The translations under genes and the position numbers were made by a program. From Cyanobacteria bacterium T3Sed10_376R1m (GTDB taxonomy: Bacteria; Cyanobacteriota; Cyanobacteriia; Cyanobacteriales; Cyanobacteriaceae), in contig PXEJ01000244.1 of NCBI GenBank assembly GCA_003566215.1, positions 1-8,428 of the forward strand: 8,428 bases of DNA, given 5' to 3'. The notes under the pieces were generated by a model. That model ran no database searches. It was given only the letters and a program-made list of their open reading frames with translations, and was not told the origin of the DNA. How positions within the stretch are numbered: the stretch's first letter is position 1; each line of letters starts with the position of its first letter. Below are positions 1-6,279 of the stretch, in pieces.

Positions 1-316
1 CAATGGAATCAGCAATCACGTCCCGAGAAACAAGGGAATATTTCATCCCCTCTGTACCCATAGAAATACCATCGCTGATGGTAATGGTGCCAAACATTTG
101 GGGCATTCCCCCTGCTTTTTTTATACTATCTTGGGCATGAATGGCAAGGTCATTTAAACCCATGTTACAGGGGGTAATGGTACTATATCCGTTAGCAACC
201 CCGACGATAGGTTTTGTAAAGTCATTATCTCCAAAACCCACTGCTCTAAGCATTGCACGGTTAGGGGATCTTTGGACTCCTTGGGTGATGGCTTGGCTTT
301 TAATATTTTCTGTCAT
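1..316 (-). CDS. ilvD: Dihydroxy-acid dehydratase, N-terminal part (cut by window edge)
   Basis: IlvD dehydrates 2,3-dihydroxy-acids to 2-keto acids, the common step in isoleucine and valine synthesis, using an Fe-S cluster and Mg2+ in the cytoplasm. The 105 visible residues read [20 protein letters not shown] at the start and continue with hallmark family segments: [14 protein letters not shown] (20-33), [17 protein letters not shown] (35-51, Cys50 a likely Fe-S ligand), [17 protein letters not shown] (75-91, Asp82 a likely metal ligand) and [13 protein letters not shown] (93-105). A complete protein would be about 560 residues, so roughly 80% lies beyond base 1. The ATG at 316 is the only reasonable start, because no other ATG occurs before an in-frame TGA upstream. 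It lies downstream of psbO on the same strand but behind a terminator, so it is probably transcribed separately. The identification is firm. Confidence 0.95.
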   Translation of the reverse strand, partial: MTENIKSQAITQGVQRSPNRAMLRAVGFGDNDFTKPIVGVANGYSTITPCNMGLNDLAIHAQDSIKKAGGMPQMFGTITISDGISMGTEGMKYSLVSRDVIADSI

Positions 317-415
317 GTTAAATAAAATACTCTTTTTAGTACTATTCTCTCATAAATAGAGATTGAGATGAGTTATTATTGATTTTTTTGACGGAGCATT
401 CTAATTTAACCCCAT

Positions 416-442
416 AAAAAAAGGGCGTAATTATTTACGCCC
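416..442 (-). terminator. Intrinsic terminator downstream of psbO
   Basis: A perfect 8-bp stem, GGGCGTAA / TTACGCCC (423-430 and 435-442), encloses a 4-base TTAT loop. Read on the minus strand it is followed at once by seven T (422-416). It lies 37 bases past the psbO stop, where a transcript end is expected, and should insulate ilvD from the strongly expressed psbO. Confidence 0.88.
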
Positions 443-478
443 CTGTCAACTTAAATATTTCTTGGAAAAACCAAAAAA

Positions 479-1312
479 TTAGATTTGAGGTTCTAAACGG
501 GCATAGAAAATACCACGAATTTTAACTTCTTCAGGCTCTTCTGCACCTAAGTCGGTGGAAGAAGGTTGTTCACTTTCAAACACACCAGAAATTTCTCCTG
601 TCTCACTATCAACTTTAGTGATTTGTAAGGACATTTCACCCTTCATCGTTTCAGCTTGTTTGAGATTATTACGGGTATATTCAGATTTATCTGCACCGGC
701 AGGAAGAGCGACAGCATTGTCGTAACCAATGGTTAAACCACGTCCTTTAGGATCAATAAAAGAAGCACCACGGTAGGAGGGAACTTTAAAACTACCAGAG
801 AAATCAGTGGAAGTATTTACTGAGGTAAAACCAGGCTCAGTCTCGGCAGTTAATTTTTTAATGGTGAAAAAGAAAGGTACTTGTTCTCCACCGGGTAACA
901 ATACGGTGATAATTTGGAAGTCGATACCATCTATTTCTTGGAAAGTTAATTTTCCGTCAGCATCAGAAGAGATTGTTCCTCTGATTTGTTCTAAGCTACT
1001 GGTATCTCTGGTTAAGATTTTACCTTCGACAAATTCAGCCTCTTTTCTTTTGTTTACTGGTTCTTCTTTAACGAAGTATTCTTGAGGCTCAAGACACATA
1101 TCAACCACCGCTAGAGGTTGATCTACAGAAATATCAATAGAACCACGAGTAAACTCAGCAATTTGAGGACATTTGTTAGCTAGTCCTGTGTTAACAATTT
1201 CATCATAGGTAGTAGTTTTGGGATCATAGGCTTGAGCAGCGTTATCACTACAAGCTCCGAGGAAGCCTAAGCATACAATCAAGAAAGCTACTAACAGGTT
1301 ACGAAACCGCAT
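479..1312 (-). CDS. psbO: Photosystem II manganese-stabilising protein PsbO
   Basis: PsbO is the 33-kDa extrinsic subunit on the lumenal side of photosystem II that stabilises the Mn4CaO5 oxygen-evolving cluster. The 277-residue product has the family segments YDEIVNTGLANKCP (36-49), EPQEYFVKEEPVNKR (75-89), GIDFQIITVLLPGGEQVPFF (about 129-148), STDFSGSFKVPSYRGASF and, near the end, GEISGVFESEQPSSTDLGAE and KIRGIFYARLEP. Cys48 and Cys73 match the conserved disulphide pair. Residues 1-28 form an export signal: a basic start, a hydrophobic core, and either an AQA/Y type I site after residue 28 or a lipobox LGAC (18-21). Length is normal for cyanobacteria (about 272-277). The ATG at 1312 has AGAGAGG at 1326-1320, seven bases upstream. 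The 238-bp spacer to ugd (1313-1550) is AT-rich; I could not pick a convincing promoter in it. Confidence 0.98.
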   Translation of the reverse strand: MRFRNLLVAFLIVCLGFLGACSDNAAQAYDPKTTTYDEIVNTGLANKCPQIAEFTRGSIDISVDQPLAVVDMCLEPQEYFVKEEPVNKRKEAEFVEGKILTRDTSSLEQIRGTISSDADGKLTFQEIDGIDFQIITVLLPGGEQVPFFFTIKKLTAETEPGFTSVNTSTDFSGSFKVPSYRGASFIDPKGRGLTIGYDNAVALPAGADKSEYTRNNLKQAETMKGEMSLQITKVDSETGEISGVFESEQPSSTDLGAEEPEEVKIRGIFYARLEPQI

Positions 1313-1550
1313 AATTTAACCTCTCTTTGTTTTTTTTTGTAAATTTTAAATTTTAAATCTCATATCTTACTTATCATCACTAATTCTCTGGAAATCGGGG
1401 AAAAAGAAAATTAGTTTCTTAAGTGTAGTTAGATTTATCGTGATCTACTTTACCAAATTAAGAGTCTTTATAGGAAACTTTAGATTTCGTAATATTTTAA
1501 AGATGAATCATTGGTTAGGAGTTGAATTATTAAATTAATCTGATTTTGGT

Positions 1551-2930
1551 TTATCTTCCCATACCGACATAACGAATCCCAGCATTTTCGATCGCACTTT
1601 TATCTAAGAAATTACGTCCGTCAATAATTAAAGGATATTTCATAGATTTGGACATTTTAACTAGATCGAGTTTGAGAAATTCTTGCCAATCGGTAACTAA
1701 AACCAAGGCATCACAATCATCAGCTAATCTTTCTGCATCACTTTCAATCATCACCCCAGAAAGTCCATGACTAAGACCTGATTGAGAGACAATGGGATCA
1801 TAAGCTTTAACCTTTGCCCCTAGACGGTTTAATTCTTCAATGATATTTAAGGCTGGAGCATCGCGCATATCATCGGTATCGGGCTTAAAAGTTAACCCTA
1901 ATAAACCGATTACTTTACCCTTAAGAATTTTTAATTCCTGTTGTAGTTTATCAATTACCATTACCCGTTGACGTTTATTGACACTAACAGCGGCATTAAG
2001 TAGCTCCGTAGTATAGCCATAATCACTAGCGGTATGAATAAGGGCAGAAACATCCTTGGGAAAACAAGAGCCTCCCCAACCAATCCCAGCTTGTAAAAAT
2101 TTTGTACCGATACGGGAGTCTAAACCGATACCCCTAGCAACTTGAGTAACATCAGCACCCATGCGATCGCAAATATTAGCTACTTCATTAATAAAACTGA
2201 TTTTAGTAGCTAGAAAAGCGTTAGCGGCATATTTAATCATTTCCGCCGAGCTCAAATCCGTGACTACAATAGGTACAGGAGGTAAAGATTTATCCGTAGA
2301 AAATTCACGGTTTACTAAGGGTTGGTATAACTTACTCATAAGGGCGATCGCCTTATCACTATTACCTCCGAGGACAATGCGATCGGGGTTAAAAGTATCA
2401 TACACCGCACTACCTTCACGCAAAAATTCAGGATTACTGACCACATCAAAGCTAACATCAGCTTCTTCTACCATGGTAAATCCTTCCCCTTGACTTACCG
2501 CCAATCTTTCTTTAATACCATCGAGAACAATCATCCGCACCCAATCCCCTGAACCGATAGGCACAGTAGATTTATTCACAATTACCTTATAACCATCCCT
2601 CAGATTAGCACCAATACCCTTAGCAACTGCCTCGACATAGCGAGTATCGCTTTCTCCAGTAGGTAAAGGAGGAGTGCCTACCGCAATGAATAATACTTCC
2701 CCATGATTTACCCCTGCACCCAAGTCCGTAGAAAAGTGCAATCTACCTGATTCCATAGAAGAAATCATCAAGTCTGATAATCCTGGTTCATAGATAGGTG
2801 ACTGTCCTTGCTTCATTAACTTGACTTTCTCTTCATTATTGTCAATACAGATTACGTCATGACCAATATGAGCCAAACAAACTCCTGTCACTAATCCAAC
2901 GTAACCAGTACCGATAACACAAACACGCAT
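1551..2930 (-). CDS. ugd: UDP-glucose 6-dehydrogenase
   Basis: This enzyme oxidises UDP-glucose to UDP-glucuronate with two NAD+, supplying precursors for exopolysaccharide and other surface sugars. Numbered from the ATG at 2930 (459 residues), the product has an N-terminal Rossmann fold with GTGYVG (7-12) and the acidic end of strand 2 at Asp30. It continues with VGTPP (84-88), NKSTVPIGSGD (119-129) and SNPEFLREGSAV (165-176). The dimerisation helix region includes Lys233 (EMIKYAANAF), and the active site loop GIGWGGSCFPKD (282-293) carries the catalytic Cys289. A second Rossmann domain follows, with LGLTFKPDTDDMRDAP and a terminal IDGRNFLD. An in-frame TTG at 2936 would add two residues but sits only 2 bases from the ribosome binding site, so the ATG is preferred. 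The gene appears monocistronic. GDP-mannose dehydrogenase is a relative, but the motif details fit UDP-glucose. Confidence 0.95.
   Translation of the reverse strand: MRVCVIGTGYVGLVTGVCLAHIGHDVICIDNNEEKVKLMKQGQSPIYEPGLSDLMISSMESGRLHFSTDLGAGVNHGEVLFIAVGTPPLPTGESDTRYVEAVAKGIGANLRDGYKVIVNKSTVPIGSGDWVRMIVLDGIKERLAVSQGEGFTMVEEADVSFDVVSNPEFLREGSAVYDTFNPDRIVLGGNSDKAIALMSKLYQPLVNREFSTDKSLPPVPIVVTDLSSAEMIKYAANAFLATKISFINEVANICDRMGADVTQVARGIGLDSRIGTKFLQAGIGWGGSCFPKDVSALIHTASDYGYTTELLNAAVSVNKRQRVMVIDKLQQELKILKGKVIGLLGLTFKPDTDDMRDAPALNIIEELNRLGAKVKAYDPIVSQSGLSHGLSGVMIESDAERLADDCDALVLVTDWQEFLKLDLVKMSKSMKYPLIIDGRNFLDKSAIENAGIRYVGMGR
2163..2170. repeat. HIP1 octamer GCGATCGC (one of five)
   Basis: The perfect palindrome GCGATCGC occurs here and at 2344-2351, 5066-5073, 6386-6393 and 6866-6873. 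All five copies are inside intact genes (two in ugd and one each in uup, the membrane protein gene and pheS). Chance would give well under one copy in 8.4 kb of AT-rich DNA. HIP1 over-representation is a known hallmark of many cyanobacterial genomes. None lies in the 2931-4089 or 7808-8428 stretches. Confidence 0.9.
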
Positions 2931-2938
2931 AGTCAAAG

Positions 2939-2944
2939 CTCCTT
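2939..2944 (-). promoter_or_regulatory. Ribosome binding site deciding the ugd start
   Basis: AAGGAG on the minus strand ends 8 bases before the ATG at 2930, which is ideal spacing, but only 2 bases before the in-frame TTG at 2936. This supports starting Ugd at MRVCVIGTGYVG, which is also where this family usually starts. Confidence 0.8.
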
Positions 2945-3026
2945 CTCAAAAAAAATCTTAAGCTAATTTCAGTAATTGTAAGCTGAATTTGTTTTTTTAA
3001 CTTAAGTTTTATCTTAATTTGAGCAA

Positions 3027-3065
3027 ATTTTTTTGTAGTTACTAAGTATTTTTTTGTAATTACTA
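3027..3065 (-). repeat. Two 18-bp direct repeats, 21-bp period, in the ugd leader
   Basis: On the plus strand, ATTTTTTTGTAGTTACTA (3027-3044) and ATTTTTTTGTAATTACTA (3048-3065) match at 17 of 18 positions, separated by AGT. The start-to-start distance is 21 bp, about two helical turns. The upstream copy, as read toward ugd, overlaps the candidate -10 box at 3064-3069, so the pair is placed to act as a binding site for a dimeric regulator or as a repeated leader element. That role is inference. Confidence 0.6.
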
Positions 3066-3093
3066 TATAGATAGGTAAGTTGGTTTTACCCAA
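3064..3093 (-). promoter_or_regulatory. Candidate sigma-70-type promoter for ugd
   Basis: Read on the minus strand, TTGGGT (3093-3088) is followed after 18 bases by TATATA (3069-3064). This would give a leader of roughly 125 nt before the ugd ATG. AT-rich DNA produces such matches easily, so the call is tentative. Its overlap with one of the 18-bp direct repeats adds some weight. Confidence 0.35.
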
Positions 3094-3154
3094 AAAATGC
3101 CATGGTGAAGAAAATTGAAAATTATGAGGTTTTATTCTCTAGGTATCCTATCTG

Positions 3155-3239
3155 AACTCTTAATATTTTGAGTTTGTGACATCTCCCACCCTGAATCAGA
3201 GATTACAGAGTGGGCTTCTTAACTTCACAATTAAGAGTT
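3155..3239. mobile_element. 85-bp MITE-like element with terminal inverted repeats and internal hairpin
   Basis: The ends are a perfect 10-bp inverted repeat, AACTCTTAAT (3155-3164) and ATTAAGAGTT (3230-3239). Both sides are bordered directly by TCTG (3151-3154 and 3240-3243), as expected for a 4-bp target duplication. Inside is a strong hairpin: CCCACCCTG (3185-3193) pairs with CAGAGTGGG (3206-3214) except for one C-A mismatch, and AATC/GATT extends the stem around an AGA loop with one bulged A. No coding potential is seen. It could be a non-autonomous miniature element. The hairpin near GTGACATCTCCCACC also resembles the subterminal hairpins of IS200/IS605-type element ends, which would be an alternative origin, although those elements do not make target duplications. 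Confidence 0.5.
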
Positions 3240-3255
3240 TCTGCTTAAATGATCT

Positions 3256-3285
3256 TTTACTGATCAAAGTATAGTAGCTTATAAT
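3256..3285 (+). promoter_or_regulatory. Candidate promoter before the decayed toxin-antitoxin locus
   Basis: TTTACT (3256-3261) lies 18 bases upstream of a perfect TATAAT (3280-3285), which is followed within 30 bases by the ATG of the antitoxin remnant at 3313. It may be the old promoter of that operon and could still drive the ribbon-helix-helix gene at 3616, as no better promoter is visible directly upstream of it. Confidence 0.4.
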
Positions 3286-3312
3286 TTTAATAGAATCTTT
3301 ATCTAAAGGTCA

Positions 3313-3623
3313 ATGGCTATGGTGACAAAACAAATAATTCAAGAAAAATTAGATAATTTAAATCTGATGATGTGGAAGTTGTCCGTCTAGCACCTAAATT
3401 GTTTGAGTAAGCATTAAGGTTATTCAAAAAACATCAGGATAAATCTTGGGGCTTAGTTGATTGTTTCTCTTTTACTCAAGTATTTACATTTGATAAACAT
3501 TTTATTCAAGCTGGTTTTGAGGCTTTAATAAATTATAGTATATGTAATCTTTTAATTATCAAGAGTTATAAAATTAATAACAGTAAGAAAAAATGGAAAG
3601 TGACAAAAGAGGGATATGCTTAA
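3313..3623 (+). pseudogene. Collapsed toxin-antitoxin locus: antitoxin start fused to PIN-toxin C-terminus
   Basis: The first part (3313-3360) reads MAMVTKQIIQEKLDNL, typical of small VapB/DUF2281-like antitoxins. From 3366 a different frame reads DDVEVVRLAPKLFE, stop, then ALRLFKKHQDKSWGLVDC and further on FTFDKHFIQAGFEALI (to 3530). That is the C-terminal half of a PIN-domain ribonuclease toxin, including the conserved acidic residue in LVDC and the TFDKHF segment. The bulk of the antitoxin and the toxin's N-terminal half with its first catalytic acids are missing. A TAA at 3408-3410 interrupts the toxin frame, and about seven residues between the SF and TFDKHF segments seem to be lost. The frame then runs into unrelated sequence to a TAA at 3621-3623, overlapping the start of the next gene. 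The product cannot be a working toxin. The family call rests on remembered motif patterns. Confidence 0.72.
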
Positions 3624-4089
3624 TTCTGATAAGAATAATTATCTAAACCTCGAAGTTAATCAAGATAAGCTAACTAAATTAAACAAACTATGTCAAGAAA
3701 AAGGTTTGGATTATAACCAAGTTATTAATAGTTTAATTGATCAATATTTAAACGATAATATAAATTCGTTACATCATTTTGAGGCTGATTTTAAGTCGAT
3801 CATTTTAAAAGAAATTGCTCCTTTACTAGAAAGAATAAATAATTTAGAAAAATTTATCAATAATAACCAAGGAATTATAGAAAAAGATCAACATCAATCT
3901 AAATCAGAAAATAATCAAAAAGATAGAAGGTATTTACCTCGTCATGAGGTGTGGCAACTACTTAAAAAAACAGATTTTATCCATCATTCAGGATATGACC
4001 ATTTTTTAAATGCAACTCCCAATGAATTTGAAAGTTATGGTATTTTCTTTGACACAATTAAAAAAAGATATTATATTTTTTTGTCATGA
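3616..4089 (+). CDS. Putative ribbon-helix-helix protein with unrecognised C-terminal domain
   Basis: I do not recognise this 157-residue protein as a named family. Residues 9-14 (YLNLEV) look like a short beta strand, followed by helix 15-29, a GLD turn and helix 33-46. This is the order of a CopG/Arc-type ribbon-helix-helix DNA-binding unit, which works as a dimer. Residues 52-84 are predicted amphipathic helix, possibly a coiled coil. Residues 86-104 are a polar linker. Residues 105-156 (starting RYLPRHEVWQLLKKTDFIHH, then SGYDHFLNA, EFESYGIFF and KKRYYIFL) look like a compact, aromatic-rich domain of its own. The ATG at 3616 has GAGG at 3609-3612, an unusually short 3-base spacing, but an in-frame TGA at 3601 leaves no longer ATG choice. 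Codon use is very AT-rich with many Asn/Lys/Ile. It follows a dead toxin-antitoxin locus and may itself be an accessory regulator; function unknown. Confidence 0.75.
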   Translation: MLNSDKNNYLNLEVNQDKLTKLNKLCQEKGLDYNQVINSLIDQYLNDNINSLHHFEADFKSIILKEIAPLLERINNLEKFINNNQGIIEKDQHQSKSENNQKDRRYLPRHEVWQLLKKTDFIHHSGYDHFLNATPNEFESYGIFFDTIKKRYYIFLS

Positions 4090-4114
4090 GTAGTTAGTTG
4101 TCCATAATTCGTTA

Positions 4115-6064
4115 TTATCCTTCTTGTAACTGGGTTAAATCTATCCATTTTTCCGTAGAGGTTTCTAGTTGTTGATTTACTCTAGCTAACTCTTGGGTTA
4201 GGTTTTGTAATTTATCATAATCTAAATTTTTATTTTGATATAGTTTTCCTTCTATTTCGGCTTTCCTGTTTTCTAATTCGGGAATTATTTTGCTTTCTAG
4301 TTTTTCTAATTCTCTTTGTTGAAAATTAGATATTTTCTTGCTCGAGTTTACTGTTTTATTTTCTTTTACCTCACTTTTTTTAGTTTTATTGTTGTTAGCT
4401 TTTGCTGCTATTTTTTTATTACTAATTTCTGCCCTTGCATCAGCTTCTTTCCTTCTTTTATATTCTAAGTAAACAGAATAATTACCCGGATATTGTTTTA
4501 ATGTGCCGTTTTGCTCGAAGGCAAAAATAGTTTCTACGGTGCGATCTAAAAAGTAGCGATCGTGAGATACTACTATTACGCAACCTTTAAAGGACTCAAT
4601 ATATTCTTCTAAAACCGCTAGGGTTTGTACATCCAAATCGTTGGTAGGCTCATCAAGAATTAAAACATTGGGGTTACTAATGAGCATTCTGAGTAAAAAT
4701 AAACGTCTTTTTTCTCCCCCTGATAATTTTTCGATGGGGGCATATTGTTGGTTGGGGGTAAACAAAAACCTTTCTAGTAGTTGAGAAGCACTGATTTGAC
4801 TACCGTCAGAGGTTTCAATGTAAGTTGCTATTTCTTTAATATACTCGATCGCCCTTAGTTGATGTTCTGCGGCGGTGATGAGGGCATCGGAATGTTGGTC
4901 AAAATAACCAATTTTAATTGTTCCACCAATATCCACATGGCCGTTATCAGGGTCAACTTTGCCCATTATCATATTCATTAGGGTTGATTTTCCTACCCCA
5001 TTGCCACCGATAATTCCTACCCTATCGTCAGGTTCAAATAAATAGGTAAAATCTTTGATTAAAGTGCGATCGCCATATCCTTTAGTGATACTATGTAACT
5101 CAATAACCTTTTTACCGATACGACGGCTAGGGGTATCAATTTCCACTTTACCCTGAGCTTTTTTAAACTCCTTATCTTTCAAGTCATAAACACGATCAAT
5201 CCTTGCCTTTTGCTTCGTACTACGGGCTTTAGGACCCTTTTTAAGCCATTCTAATTCTCTTCTTAGTACCCCTTGATGTTTGCGCTGACTACTCGCATCA
5301 GATTCTTCTGCTAGGGCTTTTTTCTCAAGGTAATAACTATAATTTCCCGCATAGCTATAGATTTCTCCCCTATCTACTTCTAATATACGGGTGGTCACTT
5401 GGTCAAGGAAATAGCGATCGTGGGTAATGAGGAAGATTGCCCCCGAAAATTTTTGTAAGTATTCTTGTAACCATTCCACCGACTCCGCATCAAGGTGGTT
5501 AGTCGGTTCATCCATTAACAATAAATCAGGTTCAGCCATCAAAACTGAAGCAAGGGCAACTCTTTTGCGATAACCCCCTGATAAACTACCCATTTTTGCT
5601 TCAAAGTCTTGGATGCCTAGTTTATCAAGAATAATTTTTGCCTCTGTTTCCAAATCCCAAGCATTATGACTATCAATTTTTTCTGTCACCCTAGCTAGAG
5701 AATTCATTAACTGCTCTTGAGTTTTGGTATCTGCATGGGCGATACGGTGAGATAAATCTTCATATTCCCTTATCCACTGCATTTGTTCTCCACAATCAGC
5801 GAACACTTGTTCTAATACGGTGTGATCTGGCTCAATATCTGGTTGTTGAGGTAAATAAATAATTCTACCCCCTGATTTGGTGACCATTTCTCCTCCATCG
5901 TAGGGCTCAATTCCAGCTAACATTTTGAGGAGGGTAGATTTTCCTGCACCATTAACCCCGATTAAACCTACTTTGTCTTTGTCTTCGATACTAAAACTGG
6001 CATCTTTAATTATTTCTTTAATACCAAAATCTTTTTTGAGGGATTGAACTGTTAATACGGTCAT
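4115..6064 (-). CDS. uup: ABC-F family ATPase, Uup-like
   Basis: ABC-F proteins are soluble twin-ATPase factors without membrane domains. They bind the ribosomal E site and relieve stalled translation; Uup has also been linked to replication and recombination intermediates. The 649 residues show the following in order. ATP site 1 has Walker A GVNGAGKST (36-44), signature LSGGY (161-165), Walker B LLLMDEPTNHLD (181-192) and switch His215. A charged linker follows (about 245-300, ELEWLKKGPKARSTKQKARI), the arm that reaches the P-site tRNA. ATP site 2 has GGNGVGKST (352-360), LSGGE (446-450), VLILDEPTNDLD (466-477) and His500. A Lys-rich tether (about 545-580) leads to a C-terminal coiled coil (about 580-642). 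The TNDLD form of the second Walker B and the C-terminal coiled coil favour Uup over EttA. The ATG at 6064 follows an AT-rich leader with no clear Shine-Dalgarno. It converges on the 3616-4089 gene with a 25-base gap and no visible terminator. Confidence 0.93.
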   Translation of the reverse strand: MTVLTVQSLKKDFGIKEIIKDASFSIEDKDKVGLIGVNGAGKSTLLKMLAGIEPYDGGEMVTKSGGRIIYLPQQPDIEPDHTVLEQVFADCGEQMQWIREYEDLSHRIAHADTKTQEQLMNSLARVTEKIDSHNAWDLETEAKIILDKLGIQDFEAKMGSLSGGYRKRVALASVLMAEPDLLLMDEPTNHLDAESVEWLQEYLQKFSGAIFLITHDRYFLDQVTTRILEVDRGEIYSYAGNYSYYLEKKALAEESDASSQRKHQGVLRRELEWLKKGPKARSTKQKARIDRVYDLKDKEFKKAQGKVEIDTPSRRIGKKVIELHSITKGYGDRTLIKDFTYLFEPDDRVGIIGGNGVGKSTLMNMIMGKVDPDNGHVDIGGTIKIGYFDQHSDALITAAEHQLRAIEYIKEIATYIETSDGSQISASQLLERFLFTPNQQYAPIEKLSGGEKRRLFLLRMLISNPNVLILDEPTNDLDVQTLAVLEEYIESFKGCVIVVSHDRYFLDRTVETIFAFEQNGTLKQYPGNYSVYLEYKRRKEADARAEISNKKIAAKANNNKTKKSEVKENKTVNSSKKISNFQQRELEKLESKIIPELENRKAEIEGKLYQNKNLDYDKLQNLTQELARVNQQLETSTEKWIDLTQLQEG

Positions 6065-6199
6065 TTTTTTATAATTGATAGTTTTATTTAATCTTAGAAT
6101 TCTCTGGCTTATCGATAACTTGTATTCTTAAATTTTAACAGTTTTGTTAGACATTTCTAGGGGAAAATAGTATAAGATAAATTCATTTTTAACCTAGTA

Positions 6200-6232
6200 A
6201 AAATATAAAAAATACTATTCTTTTTTAGAATA
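6200..6232 (-). terminator. Weak AT-rich terminator candidate after the small membrane protein gene
   Basis: TATTCT (6216-6221) and AGAATA (6227-6232) form a 6-bp AT-rich stem with a 5-base loop. On the minus strand the stem is followed by GTATTTTTTATATTTTT. The position, about 50 bases past the stop at 6280, fits, but the stem has a single G-C pair and may be too weak alone. Confidence 0.3.
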
Positions 6233-6279
6233 TAAAAAAATAAATAATACTGCACCTTTATCAAGATTTATTTTTCAAA

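Noticed and set aside
343..361. Small inverted repeat TCTCT/AGAGA upstream of ilvD
   Set aside because: The arms are only 5 bp with a 7-base loop and no T-run or other context to support regulation.
807..1085. A 92-codon plus-strand frame inside psbO
   Set aside because: It is entirely antisense to the well-conserved psbO gene, so it is a shadow frame.
1341..1358. AT-only near-palindrome AAATTTTAAATTTTAAAT in the psbO leader
   Set aside because: It is low complexity; such runs are expected in spacers this AT-rich and show no further structure.
2161..2493. A 110-codon plus-strand frame inside ugd
   Set aside because: It is antisense to conserved ugd coding sequence, without a ribosome binding site or family motif.
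2857..3093. A 78-codon minus-strand reading frame starting in the ugd leader
   Set aside because: It overlaps the 5' end of ugd in another frame, begins inside the candidate promoter, and its composition is that of translated AT-rich leader.
4090..4114. Terminator between the convergent genes ending at 4089 and 4115
   Set aside because: The 25-base gap has no convincing stem or T-run, so none is called.
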